Translations under genes and position numbers: made by a program
Source of the DNA: an uncultured Bacteroidales bacterium
Lineage (GTDB): Bacteria; Bacteroidota; Bacteroidia; Bacteroidales; F082
Assembly: GCA_905233445.1 (NCBI GenBank)
Contig: CAJOEP010000006.1
Coordinates: 1 to 64,000 of the forward strand
Length of the DNA stretch: 64,000 nt
Direction: 5' to 3'
Notes under the pieces: generated by a model
Database searches by the model: none
What the model saw: the letters and a program-made list of their open reading frames with translations, nothing else
Told to the model about the DNA's origin: nothing
Shown here: positions 42,470-49,938 of the stretch, in pieces
How the letters are laid out: every line of letters starts with the position of its first letter
Position numbering within the stretch: position 1 is the stretch's first letter

Positions 42470-43762
42470 CTAATCTTTCAAACACCCCAGCGGAACTATC
42501 TTCACTCCGTCTGGTCTGGTGTATGCAATCTTTCCACCTGTCAGCACCATCATCAAATCCGGTTCTCGCAACGGCACTTGATTCTCTTCCTTGTTATGTT
42601 CCCTGATAAGCTCCTTTATCTCTACAAGATGTTTTGCGCCATCCTCAATCTCTTTGCTTCCGAGCTTGCATTCTATCAAAGCATAACGGCCATCGCCCAA
42701 ATGCAGAACCCAGTCAGCCTCCAGGTCATATCTGTCATGGTAATACGACACATGTGTGTCAGCATCAAGCGTATATGCCTTAAGGTCACGAATACACATC
42801 TGTTCAAATATAAACCCGAAAGTATTCAACTGAACCATCAGAGCTTCTGGCGTTAAATTCAATGCCGCTACCGCTATCGACGGGTCAACAAACGCACGCT
42901 TCACCCCGCTTCTGATAGCACTTTTGCTTCTGATAGCAGGGCACCAAGCCTCAACATCACAAATAACGAACAATTTCTTAAGTGCGCCAACATAATCATT
43001 AAATGTCGGTGCCGTGCACGACACCTCTCCCGACGCGGTCACGTCAGCGATGAGCGACGATTTCTTTGCCAATGTTGAGATATTTCTCGCATACGAGCGC
43101 AATATCATCTTTGTCAGCAACTCATCACGCTGCACACCATCAACTCTGCTTATATCTTCCGAACAAACTGTTTTCACATAGTTCTTTGCCACTAACAACT
43201 TGGCACGGTCTGTTTTTATATTCAACGAGCCAGGCCATCCGCCTCTGCACGCACTGAAAATCAAATCTTCAATCGTCATATCCGATTCTATTCCGTCAAT
43301 GTCAAGATTTGGATTGTCAAACAACTCCTTCAGCGAAATCTTTCCGTTCGACTCCTGCGATTCCCACAAACTCATCGGTATCATATCCATCTTCGCTATC
43401 CTGCTGTTGCCCGAATGACGTATTTTGTCTTTCTTCACGGCGTTCGAGCCAGTCAGTATAAACAATCCTTGATCATGTCTGTTGTCAACGGTAGTCCTCA
43501 CGGTATCCCATAGCACAGGAGCATCCTGCCATTCATCAATCAAACGAGGGTTTGCACCCTTCAGCAATAACGATGGCTTTGTTTCGGCAGTCGCCAAATA
43601 TTCATTGCGCATATCCGGGTCTTGCAGTTTTATCACACTCTTGGCCACCTGCTCGGCTGTAGTGGTCTTTCCGCACCACTTTGGTCCTTCAATCAATATT
43701 GCCCCGAAAGCCTCCAAGTACAATACCAACACGGCATCAGCAGTTCTTCTCAAATAACTCAT
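42470..43762 (-). CDS. AAA_14/DUF4143 ATPase (copy 1)
   Basis: 430 residues. Walker A GPKWCGKTT (26-34), Walker B-like RLIDEWQDAP, sensor region FILTGSNAV, then a DUF4143 C-terminal half. That half contains EADWVLHLGDGRYALIECKLG, which has the Asp and ExK spacing of PD-(D/E)xK nuclease-like domains. These proteins are common in gut anaerobes and their biological role is not established. It is closely related to copy 2 at 58728. The ATG at 43762 was chosen because the TATCTTTG box (43795-43788) lies just upstream. Four 23-bp tandem repeats precede the promoter. Confidence 0.9.
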   Translation of the reverse strand: MSYLRRTADAVLVLYLEAFGAILIEGPKWCGKTTTAEQVAKSVIKLQDPDMRNEYLATAETKPSLLLKGANPRLIDEWQDAPVLWDTVRTTVDNRHDQGLFILTGSNAVKKDKIRHSGNSRIAKMDMIPMSLWESQESNGKISLKELFDNPNLDIDGIESDMTIEDLIFSACRGGWPGSLNIKTDRAKLLVAKNYVKTVCSEDISRVDGVQRDELLTKMILRSYARNISTLAKKSSLIADVTASGEVSCTAPTFNDYVGALKKLFVICDVEAWCPAIRSKSAIRSGVKRAFVDPSIAVAALNLTPEALMVQLNTFGFIFEQMCIRDLKAYTLDADTHVSYYHDRYDLEADWVLHLGDGRYALIECKLGSKEIEDGAKHLVEIKELIREHNKEENQVPLREPDLMMVLTGGKIAYTRPDGVKIVPLGCLKD

Positions 43763-43787
43763 AGCAAAACATTTTAAAATCTCGCTG

Positions 43788-43795
43788 CAAAGATA
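43788..43795 (-). promoter_or_regulatory. -7 box for AAA_14 copy 1
   Basis: Minus strand TATCTTTG, with the start near 43781 and a leader of about 19 nt. It lies directly downstream of the 23-bp repeat array. Confidence 0.55.
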
Positions 43796-43815
43796 CAAAT
43801 TAAATTCAAATCCGC

Positions 43816-43907
43816 AACTCTATTTTCTATTTTTGTGGCATTTTGTTTTCTATTTTTGCGGTATTTTACTTTCTATTTTTGTGGCATTTTGTTTTCTATT
43901 TTTGCGG
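43816..43907. repeat. 23-bp tandem repeat array upstream of AAA_14 copy 1
   Basis: Four contiguous 23-bp units at 43816, 43839, 43862 and 43885. Units 2 and 4 are identical, and all contain CTATTTTTG followed by YGG. In gene direction each unit begins CCRCAAAAATAGAAA. There are no spacers, so it is not a CRISPR array. The same period is found upstream of the paralogue. Confidence 0.92.
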
Positions 43908-43931
43908 TAATGTTTAAAAACCATTTGTCCA

Positions 43932-44726
43932 CTAATCAATTCTGGTTTTTCGTCTATTATCATAATACTCATAGACCTTATCTTCAAAAATCTTAATACG
44001 ATGGAATTTATCGACTTTTCTATGAAATAATATAACCATTGTAACTTGGGCTAAAACAAAAAGTGCATGCCAAATATTACATAAGCCAAAGTAACTGTTG
44101 ATTATCAGAAAACAACTATTTGGCCAAATTATATATCTTATCAAAAGTATTTCTCCTGCAAAAGACATTATCATAATTGATATACAAAAATAGAACATTT
44201 TTGTTTCTGGCAGTTTTATCATGTCTTCATTACTTGCTTGAATTATTGAATACAAAACAAGTCCAATACTTGAAACCACAATTAAAGCGTTACTTAGATA
44301 TGTATAAAGTTCGCAAATCTCACAATATTTTTCAGAAATGAATTTCGAAGTTCCAAAATAAGATACATAATATAGTCCATCATGGTATCCAAAATCAATT
44401 AAAAACTCACGAAGCAGTAGCCCAAATAAAGCACATACAAGCAATGGAACAATAACAGCCATCATTTGATGATTTTTCTTACGATCCATTATTTTTTGTT
44501 TATAATAATTCTCCAATTCTATCTCTTTGTTATGCCTTAAAAACAATTCTAATTTTTCATCATGAATGTTTTTCTTTAAAGCATCCGCGAATTCGATATC
44601 TTTCTTATCTAATCTTAGCATTTTTTCGATATCATCTTCTTTGTTGATTATAACATCTTTTTTCTCTCTGTCTAAGCACATAACAATAAACGATCCGATT
44701 ATTAGAATAATAACAATTTCAACCAT
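43932..44726 (-). CDS. Membrane protein of unknown function
   Basis: 264 residues. One N-terminal helix (IVIILIIGSFIVMCL), a charged cytoplasmic segment of about 75 residues with coiled-coil character, then four more helices and a basic C-terminal tail (RKVDKFHRIKIFEDKVYEYYDNRRKTRID). No conserved catalytic motif recognised. Strongly AT-rich compared with the housekeeping genes, and located between the AAA_14 ATPase and an ImmA-type metalloprotein, which suggests accessory, recently acquired DNA. Confidence 0.75.
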   Translation of the reverse strand: MVEIVIILIIGSFIVMCLDREKKDVIINKEDDIEKMLRLDKKDIEFADALKKNIHDEKLELFLRHNKEIELENYYKQKIMDRKKNHQMMAVIVPLLVCALFGLLLREFLIDFGYHDGLYYVSYFGTSKFISEKYCEICELYTYLSNALIVVSSIGLVLYSIIQASNEDMIKLPETKMFYFCISIMIMSFAGEILLIRYIIWPNSCFLIINSYFGLCNIWHALFVLAQVTMVILFHRKVDKFHRIKIFEDKVYEYYDNRRKTRID

Positions 44727-44862
44727 ATTACCTTTTTTAATGTAGATGATTTAGTGATTATCATCTGCAAATATATACTTTATTTCAATATAGTTTTAAT
44801 TTTCATTACCGTTTTCAACCCTTGCAATGCATATTCACGACATTCAATTAAAAATAATTTCC

Positions 44863-44870
44863 TAACTTTG
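44863..44870 (+). promoter_or_regulatory. -7 box for the ImmA/IrrE-type gene
   Basis: TAACTTTG, with a leader of about 14 nt to the ATG at 44891. Confidence 0.5.
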
Positions 44871-44890
44871 CCATCTAATCTTATCCCACT

Positions 44891-45853
44891 ATGTCAAAAA
44901 ACAACACCGACCGCCAATCCCGCAACCTCCTCGACAGTCTTTTCAAGGAAGTCCGTGCTTTTCGCTATGCAAAAGAAGTTCGTGATTTGTTCGCCTACTG
45001 CATCAAAATGCGACACCTTTCGGCTTACAACGCAGCACTTGTTTACTCTCAGCAACCTGGCACTCAGCTTGTTCTCTCTGCTTCTCAGTGGTATAAGGAA
45101 AAACGACTCATCAAACCTAATTCGTGTCCGCTAATCATTCTTCTTCCCTTTGGTCCTGTAGGTTTTGTTTATGATATTATCAACACCATGCCATTTGACG
45201 ATTCAGATAGTGAAAAAGCCAGGCAGATTCTTATCGATAGATATATCAACAATCCTTTCCTAACTCAGCACCGCGACATGTTTGGCTATTCCGATACGCT
45301 CAGCGTGTTAAAAGCCAACTTGTCCGAACATGGTATTGCATACGAAAAAATGGTAGCCGGTAGCTCTATTTCTGCCAGTATTTGTCCATTTAACAAAGCG
45401 TCAATTACTATATCATTGGGCAGATTTGGCTATATGAAATATCACAGTTATTTTTGGGTGGGAATAAACGATAACCTTGATAATGCCGAGCAAATTGCTG
45501 GCCTATGTCACGAACTTGGCCACTTGTTTTGTCATCATGTCAAAGCCCCGATTGGTTGGTACACTCATCGTCCTATAAAACAAGTTTCAGAAGAGTTTGA
45601 GGCGGAGTCAACAGCCTATCTGGTTTGCAAACGTCTGGGCATCCAAACTCGCAGCGTCGAATATCTTGCCGGTTACAAAGACGATGATGAAATTCCTCCA
45701 GTAAGTTTCGAAAACATCTTCCGTGCCGTCAACGTGATAGAAACAATGCTCAGCCGTTCTCTCACTTACAAAGACGGTTATCTCTACAAATTCGACAAAA
45801 CTTTCAAACAACTGGCTGACGATCTCGTCAAACAAGCAAAGAACAGACATTAA
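44891..45853 (+). CDS. ImmA/IrrE-type metallopeptidase with ArdC-like N-terminal region
   Basis: 320 residues. The N-terminal 120 residues (LFAYCIKMRHLSAYNAALVYSQQPGTQLVLSASQWYKEKRLIKPNSCPLIILLPFGPVGFVYD) resemble the single-strand-DNA-binding part of ArdC antirestriction proteins. The C-terminal part has the zinc motif HELGH (207-211) and EEFEAESTAYLVCKRLGI, the third-ligand region of ImmA/IrrE proteases. Such proteins regulate mobile elements or counter restriction. The substrate is not known. Closed by a strong terminator at 45861-45892. Confidence 0.82.
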   Translation: MSKNNTDRQSRNLLDSLFKEVRAFRYAKEVRDLFAYCIKMRHLSAYNAALVYSQQPGTQLVLSASQWYKEKRLIKPNSCPLIILLPFGPVGFVYDIINTMPFDDSDSEKARQILIDRYINNPFLTQHRDMFGYSDTLSVLKANLSEHGIAYEKMVAGSSISASICPFNKASITISLGRFGYMKYHSYFWVGINDNLDNAEQIAGLCHELGHLFCHHVKAPIGWYTHRPIKQVSEEFEAESTAYLVCKRLGIQTRSVEYLAGYKDDDEIPPVSFENIFRAVNVIETMLSRSLTYKDGYLYKFDKTFKQLADDLVKQAKNRH

Positions 45854-45860
45854 CAAGACA

Positions 45861-45892
45861 CCTATTTTGCAAGGCTTGCAAAAGGGTTTTTT
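45861..45892 (+). terminator. Terminator after the ImmA/IrrE-type gene
   Basis: TTTTGCAA (45865-45872), GGC loop, TTGCAAAA (45876-45883), GGG, then six T. A similar GCAAGGCTTGCAAA core recurs at 47427-47445. Confidence 0.75.
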
Positions 45893-45913
45893 GCTTTTGT
45901 TTGCAGAATATAT

Positions 45914-45921
45914 TATTTTTG
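45914..45921 (+). promoter_or_regulatory. -7 box for the following unknown gene
   Basis: TATTTTTG, with the start near 45928. This places the ATG at 45931 almost at the transcript start. Confidence 0.5.
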
Positions 45922-45942
45922 TAGGTCAAAATGGGAGGCGAT

Positions 45943-46971
45943 ATGTTAAAGAAAGTTCTTATCGATGGATTAGATTTTCCAGAAGATGATAGTAATGTTT
46001 TGTATTACGATCCTGAGCCTGTATCAGAGTTTTCCCAATATATAGAAGCTCATTACGATGAGGTTAATGATATTTTCAGGAAACTCGATATGGAATTTTG
46101 TTACTTCCCATATATTTGCAAGCATATTACCGAGCAGCAAATAAAATATCGCATTCCAAATTGGAATGGTGAGCCTTTACGTGTGATTGGAAATGATTTT
46201 CTGAAAGATTTTCTGCCAACTGACTTCAATTTCGGAGCATGTTTGTTTAAAAAGGATTACGATAGTAACAAATATCAGTACTTCCCTTTAAAATCGCTAA
46301 GCAAGAAATCTCTGGAAGAACAAATCAAACAATTTGATTCAGAAATTTCGCATGATATTTGTTATCATGTTGGTGAAATCAAGTTCAGCATGAGGGTTCG
46401 TTGTGATTTGGAAGAAGATATACCTGCCTACGAGAAGAAGTTTTGCGTTGCTGATGATAAGTTTAACAAAGCTCAAATTAGTGACGAGATTTACAAGATG
46501 ATTGAGGAACTGAAGAAACAGGGTATCGATGAGTTCGTGTTGAGGTGCATGGTGCCGATTGAAAGTAAACTCAGCAAAATTATCATTACTCCAAAATATG
46601 AGATATTGTTGCCAGATTATGGCACTGAGCCAATTGTAATGTCGCCACTGCCTAAGGCTGTGTTTTTGCTGTTTTTGAAACACGAAGAAGGCATTTATTT
46701 CAAGAATCTGGATGATTATCGGAAGGAATTGCAGACAATATATGCGAAAATTACCAACCGAGTCAGCGATAATGTGATTTCTGACAGCATCACAAAAATC
46801 ACCAATCCTTTAGATAATGCCGTCAATGAGAAGTGCTCTCGCATCCGCGAAGCTTTCCTCAAGCGTATTGATGAGCGTGTAGCTGAGCATTATTACGTCA
46901 CTGGTCAGCGAGGCGAGAAAAAGAAAATTATATTGCCGAGAGATCTTGTGGAGTGGCAATGTGAAATATAA
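45943..46971 (+). CDS. Bacteroidetes protein of unknown function
   Basis: 342 residues, no signal peptide or membrane segment. The C-terminal third (ALPKAVFLLFLKHEEGIYFKNLDDYRKELQTIYAKI-like, then a helical NEKCSRIREAFLKRIDERVAEHYYVTG) is a block I associate with hypothetical proteins of gut Bacteroidetes. No function is known to me. The ATG at 45943 was chosen over 45931, because 45931 is only about 3 nt from the expected transcript start and an unusually good GGGAGG (45933-45938) precedes 45943. Converges with the small gene at 47056. Confidence 0.75.
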   Translation: MLKKVLIDGLDFPEDDSNVLYYDPEPVSEFSQYIEAHYDEVNDIFRKLDMEFCYFPYICKHITEQQIKYRIPNWNGEPLRVIGNDFLKDFLPTDFNFGACLFKKDYDSNKYQYFPLKSLSKKSLEEQIKQFDSEISHDICYHVGEIKFSMRVRCDLEEDIPAYEKKFCVADDKFNKAQISDEIYKMIEELKKQGIDEFVLRCMVPIESKLSKIIITPKYEILLPDYGTEPIVMSPLPKAVFLLFLKHEEGIYFKNLDDYRKELQTIYAKITNRVSDNVISDSITKITNPLDNAVNEKCSRIREAFLKRIDERVAEHYYVTGQRGEKKKIILPRDLVEWQCEI

Positions 46972-47055
46972 TAAGGGATTGGCCACGGGACTTAACCACT
47001 TGAGCGACCAACCCAATAGAGAAGCAGACGTAGTCACAGTATCTTCTCTAAAATT

Positions 47056-47367
47056 CTAATGTTTTATCCTATATATCGTAGTATTTAACTGAAGCTCATC
47101 TCCGCTGACGGTGAAGGTGTAGGTGTCGTTCGGGGTAATATCACAGTAATCTTTGAATGATTTAAACGGAAGGTAGATGGAGCAGTTTTCTCCGGTGAAA
47201 TTGTCGCCTGGAATCTCTGTTTCACCGATGGATGTTTTTAAAGATACTTTTTTCTCTGCAACATTTGTTTCGATTAAGAGCATGAGTTTGCTTCCTCTCA
47301 CTTTAATGATTTTGAGAGCTTTCAATATGTCAGCTCTTTTGCATTCGAAAGATGATTTGTTTGCCAT
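47056..47367 (-). CDS. Small protein of unknown function
   Basis: 103 residues, soluble, beta-rich (SSFECKRADILKALKIIKVRGSKLMLLIETN at the start, IYLPFKSFKDYCDITPNDTYTFTVSGDELQLNTT near the end). The alternating pattern recalls one domain of a DNA sliding clamp, but this is only an impression. The frame is open upstream to about 47544. The ATG at 47367 is preferred, since the upstream part is low-complexity-like and contains the hairpin at 47427-47445. Only a weak -7-like TTACTTTG is seen. Confidence 0.6.
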   Translation of the reverse strand: MANKSSFECKRADILKALKIIKVRGSKLMLLIETNVAEKKVSLKTSIGETEIPGDNFTGENCSIYLPFKSFKDYCDITPNDTYTFTVSGDELQLNTTIYRIKH

Positions 47368-47426
47368 AGTAGTTTGAATTTTTCTGCAAAGTAACAAGAT
47401 GAAAATTGTCTGTGCAAGAAAAAACA

Positions 47427-47445
47427 GTTTACAAGGCTTGCAAAC
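47427..47445. repeat. Hairpin related to the terminator at 45861
   Basis: GTTTACAAG, G, CTTGCAAAC, with one mismatch. On the minus strand it is followed by TGTTTTTTC, so it could terminate leftward transcripts. Confidence 0.45.
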
Positions 47446-47477
47446 CGAATTTCCTTTTCTAATCAAAAATTCCATTA

Positions 47478-47485
47478 TATTTTTG
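47478..47485 (+). promoter_or_regulatory. -7 box in front of the candidate structured RNA
   Basis: TATTTTTG followed by CGCCC, with the start expected near 47492. No long reading frame with an ATG follows it. Confidence 0.5.
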
Positions 47486-47491
47486 CGCCCG

Positions 47492-47834
47492 AAATCATTG
47501 GTTTTATTCGCGTCTGCCATTGGGGCAGAAAAGCTTTCAACCAATGGTTTAATTGTTAGAATAGCGGGGAATTTCGATTGGCACTAAGTCGTTTTCCACT
47601 CCCAATTAATGTCCATCTAACAATTGCACTTGAGAAACCAGTTGGTTTGAAAAGAGTGCCCTCGGTACAAGGTTGGCCTCAAGTGCTTTATGGCAAGGAT
47701 GACACCCACTTGGGAGGGGCAAATCCTAACCTTGTTTGGCAAGGATGGTGTTCCCTGCGGAGGAACTATTCCTTGTCATTCAAGGTTTTAGACCAAACCA
47801 TGAAGCCGGTGAGATCCCAGTCTTGAACTTCATG
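47492..47834 (+). ncRNA. Candidate large structured non-coding RNA
   Basis: About 340 nt behind a -7 box, with nested and successive stems. 47534-47550 pairs with 47635-47654 (about 16 bp with bulges). AATTGTTAGA 47551-47560 pairs perfectly with 47616-47625. CAAGGTTGG pairs with CCTAACCTTG, enclosing CCTCAAGTG/CACTTGGGAGG. GGCAAGGAT pairs with ATTCCTTGTC, enclosing GTTCC/GGAAC. CATGAAG 47799-47805 pairs with CTTCATG 47828-47834. The only reading frame here starts with TTG and is not protein-like. It lacks the hallmarks of RNase P RNA, tmRNA or SRP RNA. I do not recognise the family. Confidence 0.5.
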
Positions 47835-48007
47835 ACTCACTAACAAAGAGAGAAATAACACGTCTTTTAAGTGATGTTCTTCCAGACCAATTGTCCGAAA
47901 AGCAAAAAGAAACAAAAGTTGACAATCTTTTGCGAAAAATTAAAAAGTCTGGAAAGATTTACAATAAATCAGCCGGTAACAAATCATCTTGGTTCCTTGT
48001 AAAATAG
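47813..48007 (+). pseudogene. C-terminal remnant of an ATP-binding or RecG-like regulator
   Basis: An open stretch without a start, directly after a TGA. It encodes LTKREITRLLSDVLPDQLSE and then KVDNLLRKIKKSGKIYNKS before ending SSWFLVK and TAG. This looks like the C-terminal winged helix of the AlbA_2/divergent-AAA ATP-binding proteins common in Bacteroidetes, where similar endings follow long N-terminal domains. The rest of that gene is absent. It overlaps the 3' part of the candidate RNA by 22 nt. Confidence 0.55.
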
Positions 48008-48166
48008 TTTTACAAGCAAATTACGAGCAAATTTTACAAGCAATCAGCATATTATATTGATTATCAGTGTATTATGCTAAAAATTTTACAAGCAAATTAC
48101 GAGCGACTATTATTAAAATTACACGAAATCAAGCTTGTTAAAACCCTATTTTTACACGAAATCAAG
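48008..48166. repeat. Direct repeats downstream of the remnant
   Basis: A perfect 21-bp repeat (TTTTACAAGCAAATTACGAG and one more base) is at 48008-48028 and 48084-48104, with a partial copy between. TTACACGAAATCAAG is at 48119-48133 and 48152-48166. The region 48008-48289 has no gene. Confidence 0.85.
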
Positions 48167-48289
48167 GGCAAAAATACAAATTATTATCCAAAGTACGATA
48201 AAATGCAAAAATCGGTGCGCTGAAATACGCTATTATGCATGATATTATGTTTTTGATAAAAAAACTGTTTTTTCTTTTATGTTTTTTTC

Positions 48290-48297
48290 TATCTTTG
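48290..48297 (+). promoter_or_regulatory. pyrG -7 box
   Basis: TATCTTTG followed by CCCC. The leader before the ATG at 48317 is about 12 nt. Confidence 0.6.
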
Positions 48298-48316
48298 CCC
48301 CTTTAAAACTTAAACT

Positions 48317-49894
48317 ATGACACGATATATTTTTGTGACGGGAGGCGTTGTTTCCTCCCTCGGAAAAGGCATTATTTCAGCGAGTATCGGTAAACTTTTG
48401 CAGGCACGCGGATATAGCATTACTATACAAAAATTTGACCCATATATCAATATTGACCCTGGGACGCTCAACCCTTACGAGCACGGCGAGTGCTACGTGA
48501 CCGTCGATGGCACCGAGACCGACCTCGACCTCGGTCATTATGAGCGTTTTACGGGCATCCGCACGACGCAGGCCAACTCGGTGACGACGGGCAAGATTTA
48601 CAAGGCCGTCATCGACAAGGAGCGCCATGGCGACTATCTGGGCAAGACCATTCAGGTGGTTCCGCATATCACCGATGAGATAAAGCACCGCATCATGCAC
48701 AACGACGAGGTCGATTTCGTGATTTCAGAGATCGGAGGCACCATCGGCGACATCGAGTCGGCACCGTTTTTGGAGGCTATCCGCCAACTGAAGTGGGAAC
48801 TCGGCAACCGCGCGGTGTGCGTGCATCTCACTTTTGTGCCATATCTTAAAGCCGCCGATGAACTCAAAACCAAGCCGACGCAGCACTCGGTGAAAGAATT
48901 GCAAAGCGCTGGTATTCAGCCCGATGTGCTTGTTTTACGCACCGAGAAACACCTCTCCGACGGCATCCGCCAGAAGGTGGCGGCGTTCTGCAACGTCGAT
49001 TTGGAGTGCGTGGTGCAGAGCGAGGACATGCCGAGCATCTACGAGGTGCCTGTCAGCATGCAGCGACAAGGTCTCGACGCTGCTATTTTACGCAAGTTAG
49101 GCGTGCCGGTTGGCGAGACACCGAAGATGGAGTCGTGGCATCATTTTCTCGAGCTGCAGCAGTCGGCCGAGAAGGTTGTACGCATCGGCCTAGTGGGCAA
49201 ATACGACCTTCAGGACGCTTATAAGAGCATCCGCGAAAGCCTTTCACTTGCAGGCATTTACAACCATGTGAAAGTGAAAATCGAGTTTATCAACAGCGAG
49301 AATATCACCAAGGAAAATGTCACCGAAAAGCTTTCGGAAGTGACAGGAATTTTGGTTTGTCCGGGCTTCGGCCAGCGCGGCATTGAAGGCAAGATTATTG
49401 CGTTGGAATATGCAAGAATGCATGACATGCCGGCATTTGGCATCTGTCTGGGCATGCAGATGATGGTCATAGAATTCGCAAGAAACGTGTTGGGATATAA
49501 AGACGCTAATTCGAGCGAGATGGCCGACACTCCGCACAATGTCATCGACATGATGGAAGACCAGAAAAACATCACCAACATGGGCGGAACCATGCGTCTG
49601 GGAGCATACGGTTGCGAGTTGCGCAAAGGCAGCAAGGTCGCTGAAATCTACGGCGAGCCGAAAATCAGCGAGCGTCACCGCCACCGTTATGAGTTCAACA
49701 ACAACTACAAGGAAGAGTATGAGAAAAACGGCATGCAGTGCGTCGGCACTAACCCCGAGAGCGGACTGGTCGAAATCGTCGAGATTCCGAGCCTGCGCTG
49801 GTACATCGGCACGCAGTTCCATCCGGAGTATTCGAGTACTGTGCTTCATCCGCACCCGCTTTTCGTAAGTTTTGTCAAAGAATGCAATAAATAG
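48317..49894 (+). CDS. pyrG: CTP synthase
   Basis: 525 residues. Makes CTP from UTP, ATP and glutamine. Synthetase domain: TRYIFVTGGVVSSLGKGIISASIGKLLQARG, FDPYINIDPGTLNPYEHGECYVTVDG, EIGGTIGDIES. Glutaminase domain: FGICLGMQMM with the nucleophile Cys about 377, and QFHPEYSS with the catalytic His and Glu near the end. Near the usual 535-545 length. It marks the return from the AT-rich accessory stretch to core DNA. Confidence 0.99.
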   Translation: MTRYIFVTGGVVSSLGKGIISASIGKLLQARGYSITIQKFDPYINIDPGTLNPYEHGECYVTVDGTETDLDLGHYERFTGIRTTQANSVTTGKIYKAVIDKERHGDYLGKTIQVVPHITDEIKHRIMHNDEVDFVISEIGGTIGDIESAPFLEAIRQLKWELGNRAVCVHLTFVPYLKAADELKTKPTQHSVKELQSAGIQPDVLVLRTEKHLSDGIRQKVAAFCNVDLECVVQSEDMPSIYEVPVSMQRQGLDAAILRKLGVPVGETPKMESWHHFLELQQSAEKVVRIGLVGKYDLQDAYKSIRESLSLAGIYNHVKVKIEFINSENITKENVTEKLSEVTGILVCPGFGQRGIEGKIIALEYARMHDMPAFGICLGMQMMVIEFARNVLGYKDANSSEMADTPHNVIDMMEDQKNITNMGGTMRLGAYGCELRKGSKVAEIYGEPKISERHRHRYEFNNNYKEEYEKNGMQCVGTNPESGLVEIVEIPSLRWYIGTQFHPEYSSTVLHPHPLFVSFVKECNK

Positions 49895-49938
49895 ATTGAT
49901 AATACGTTGATATTAAACCATTTAAATACAATTATCCT

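Noticed and set aside
43816-43907. CRISPR array
   Set aside because: The 23-bp units are contiguous with no spacers, and no cas gene is in the window.
46972-47055. Possible tRNA fragment
   Set aside because: Short stems can be drawn, but no cloverleaf, anticodon loop or T arm is formed.
47578-47826. 82-codon TTG-started protein
   Set aside because: Composition is not protein-like, there is no ATG, and the sequence is better explained by the RNA stems.
47492-47834. RNase P RNA, tmRNA or SRP RNA
   Set aside because: The conserved cores (GAGGAAAGTCC and ACAGAAA for RNase P, tRNA-like ends for tmRNA, GGTGCTGTT-type SRP loop) are absent on both strands.
42470-48289. Integrative element with integrase
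   Set aside because: No integrase, transposase or relaxase is seen, and no att-like duplication was found at the ends by eye.
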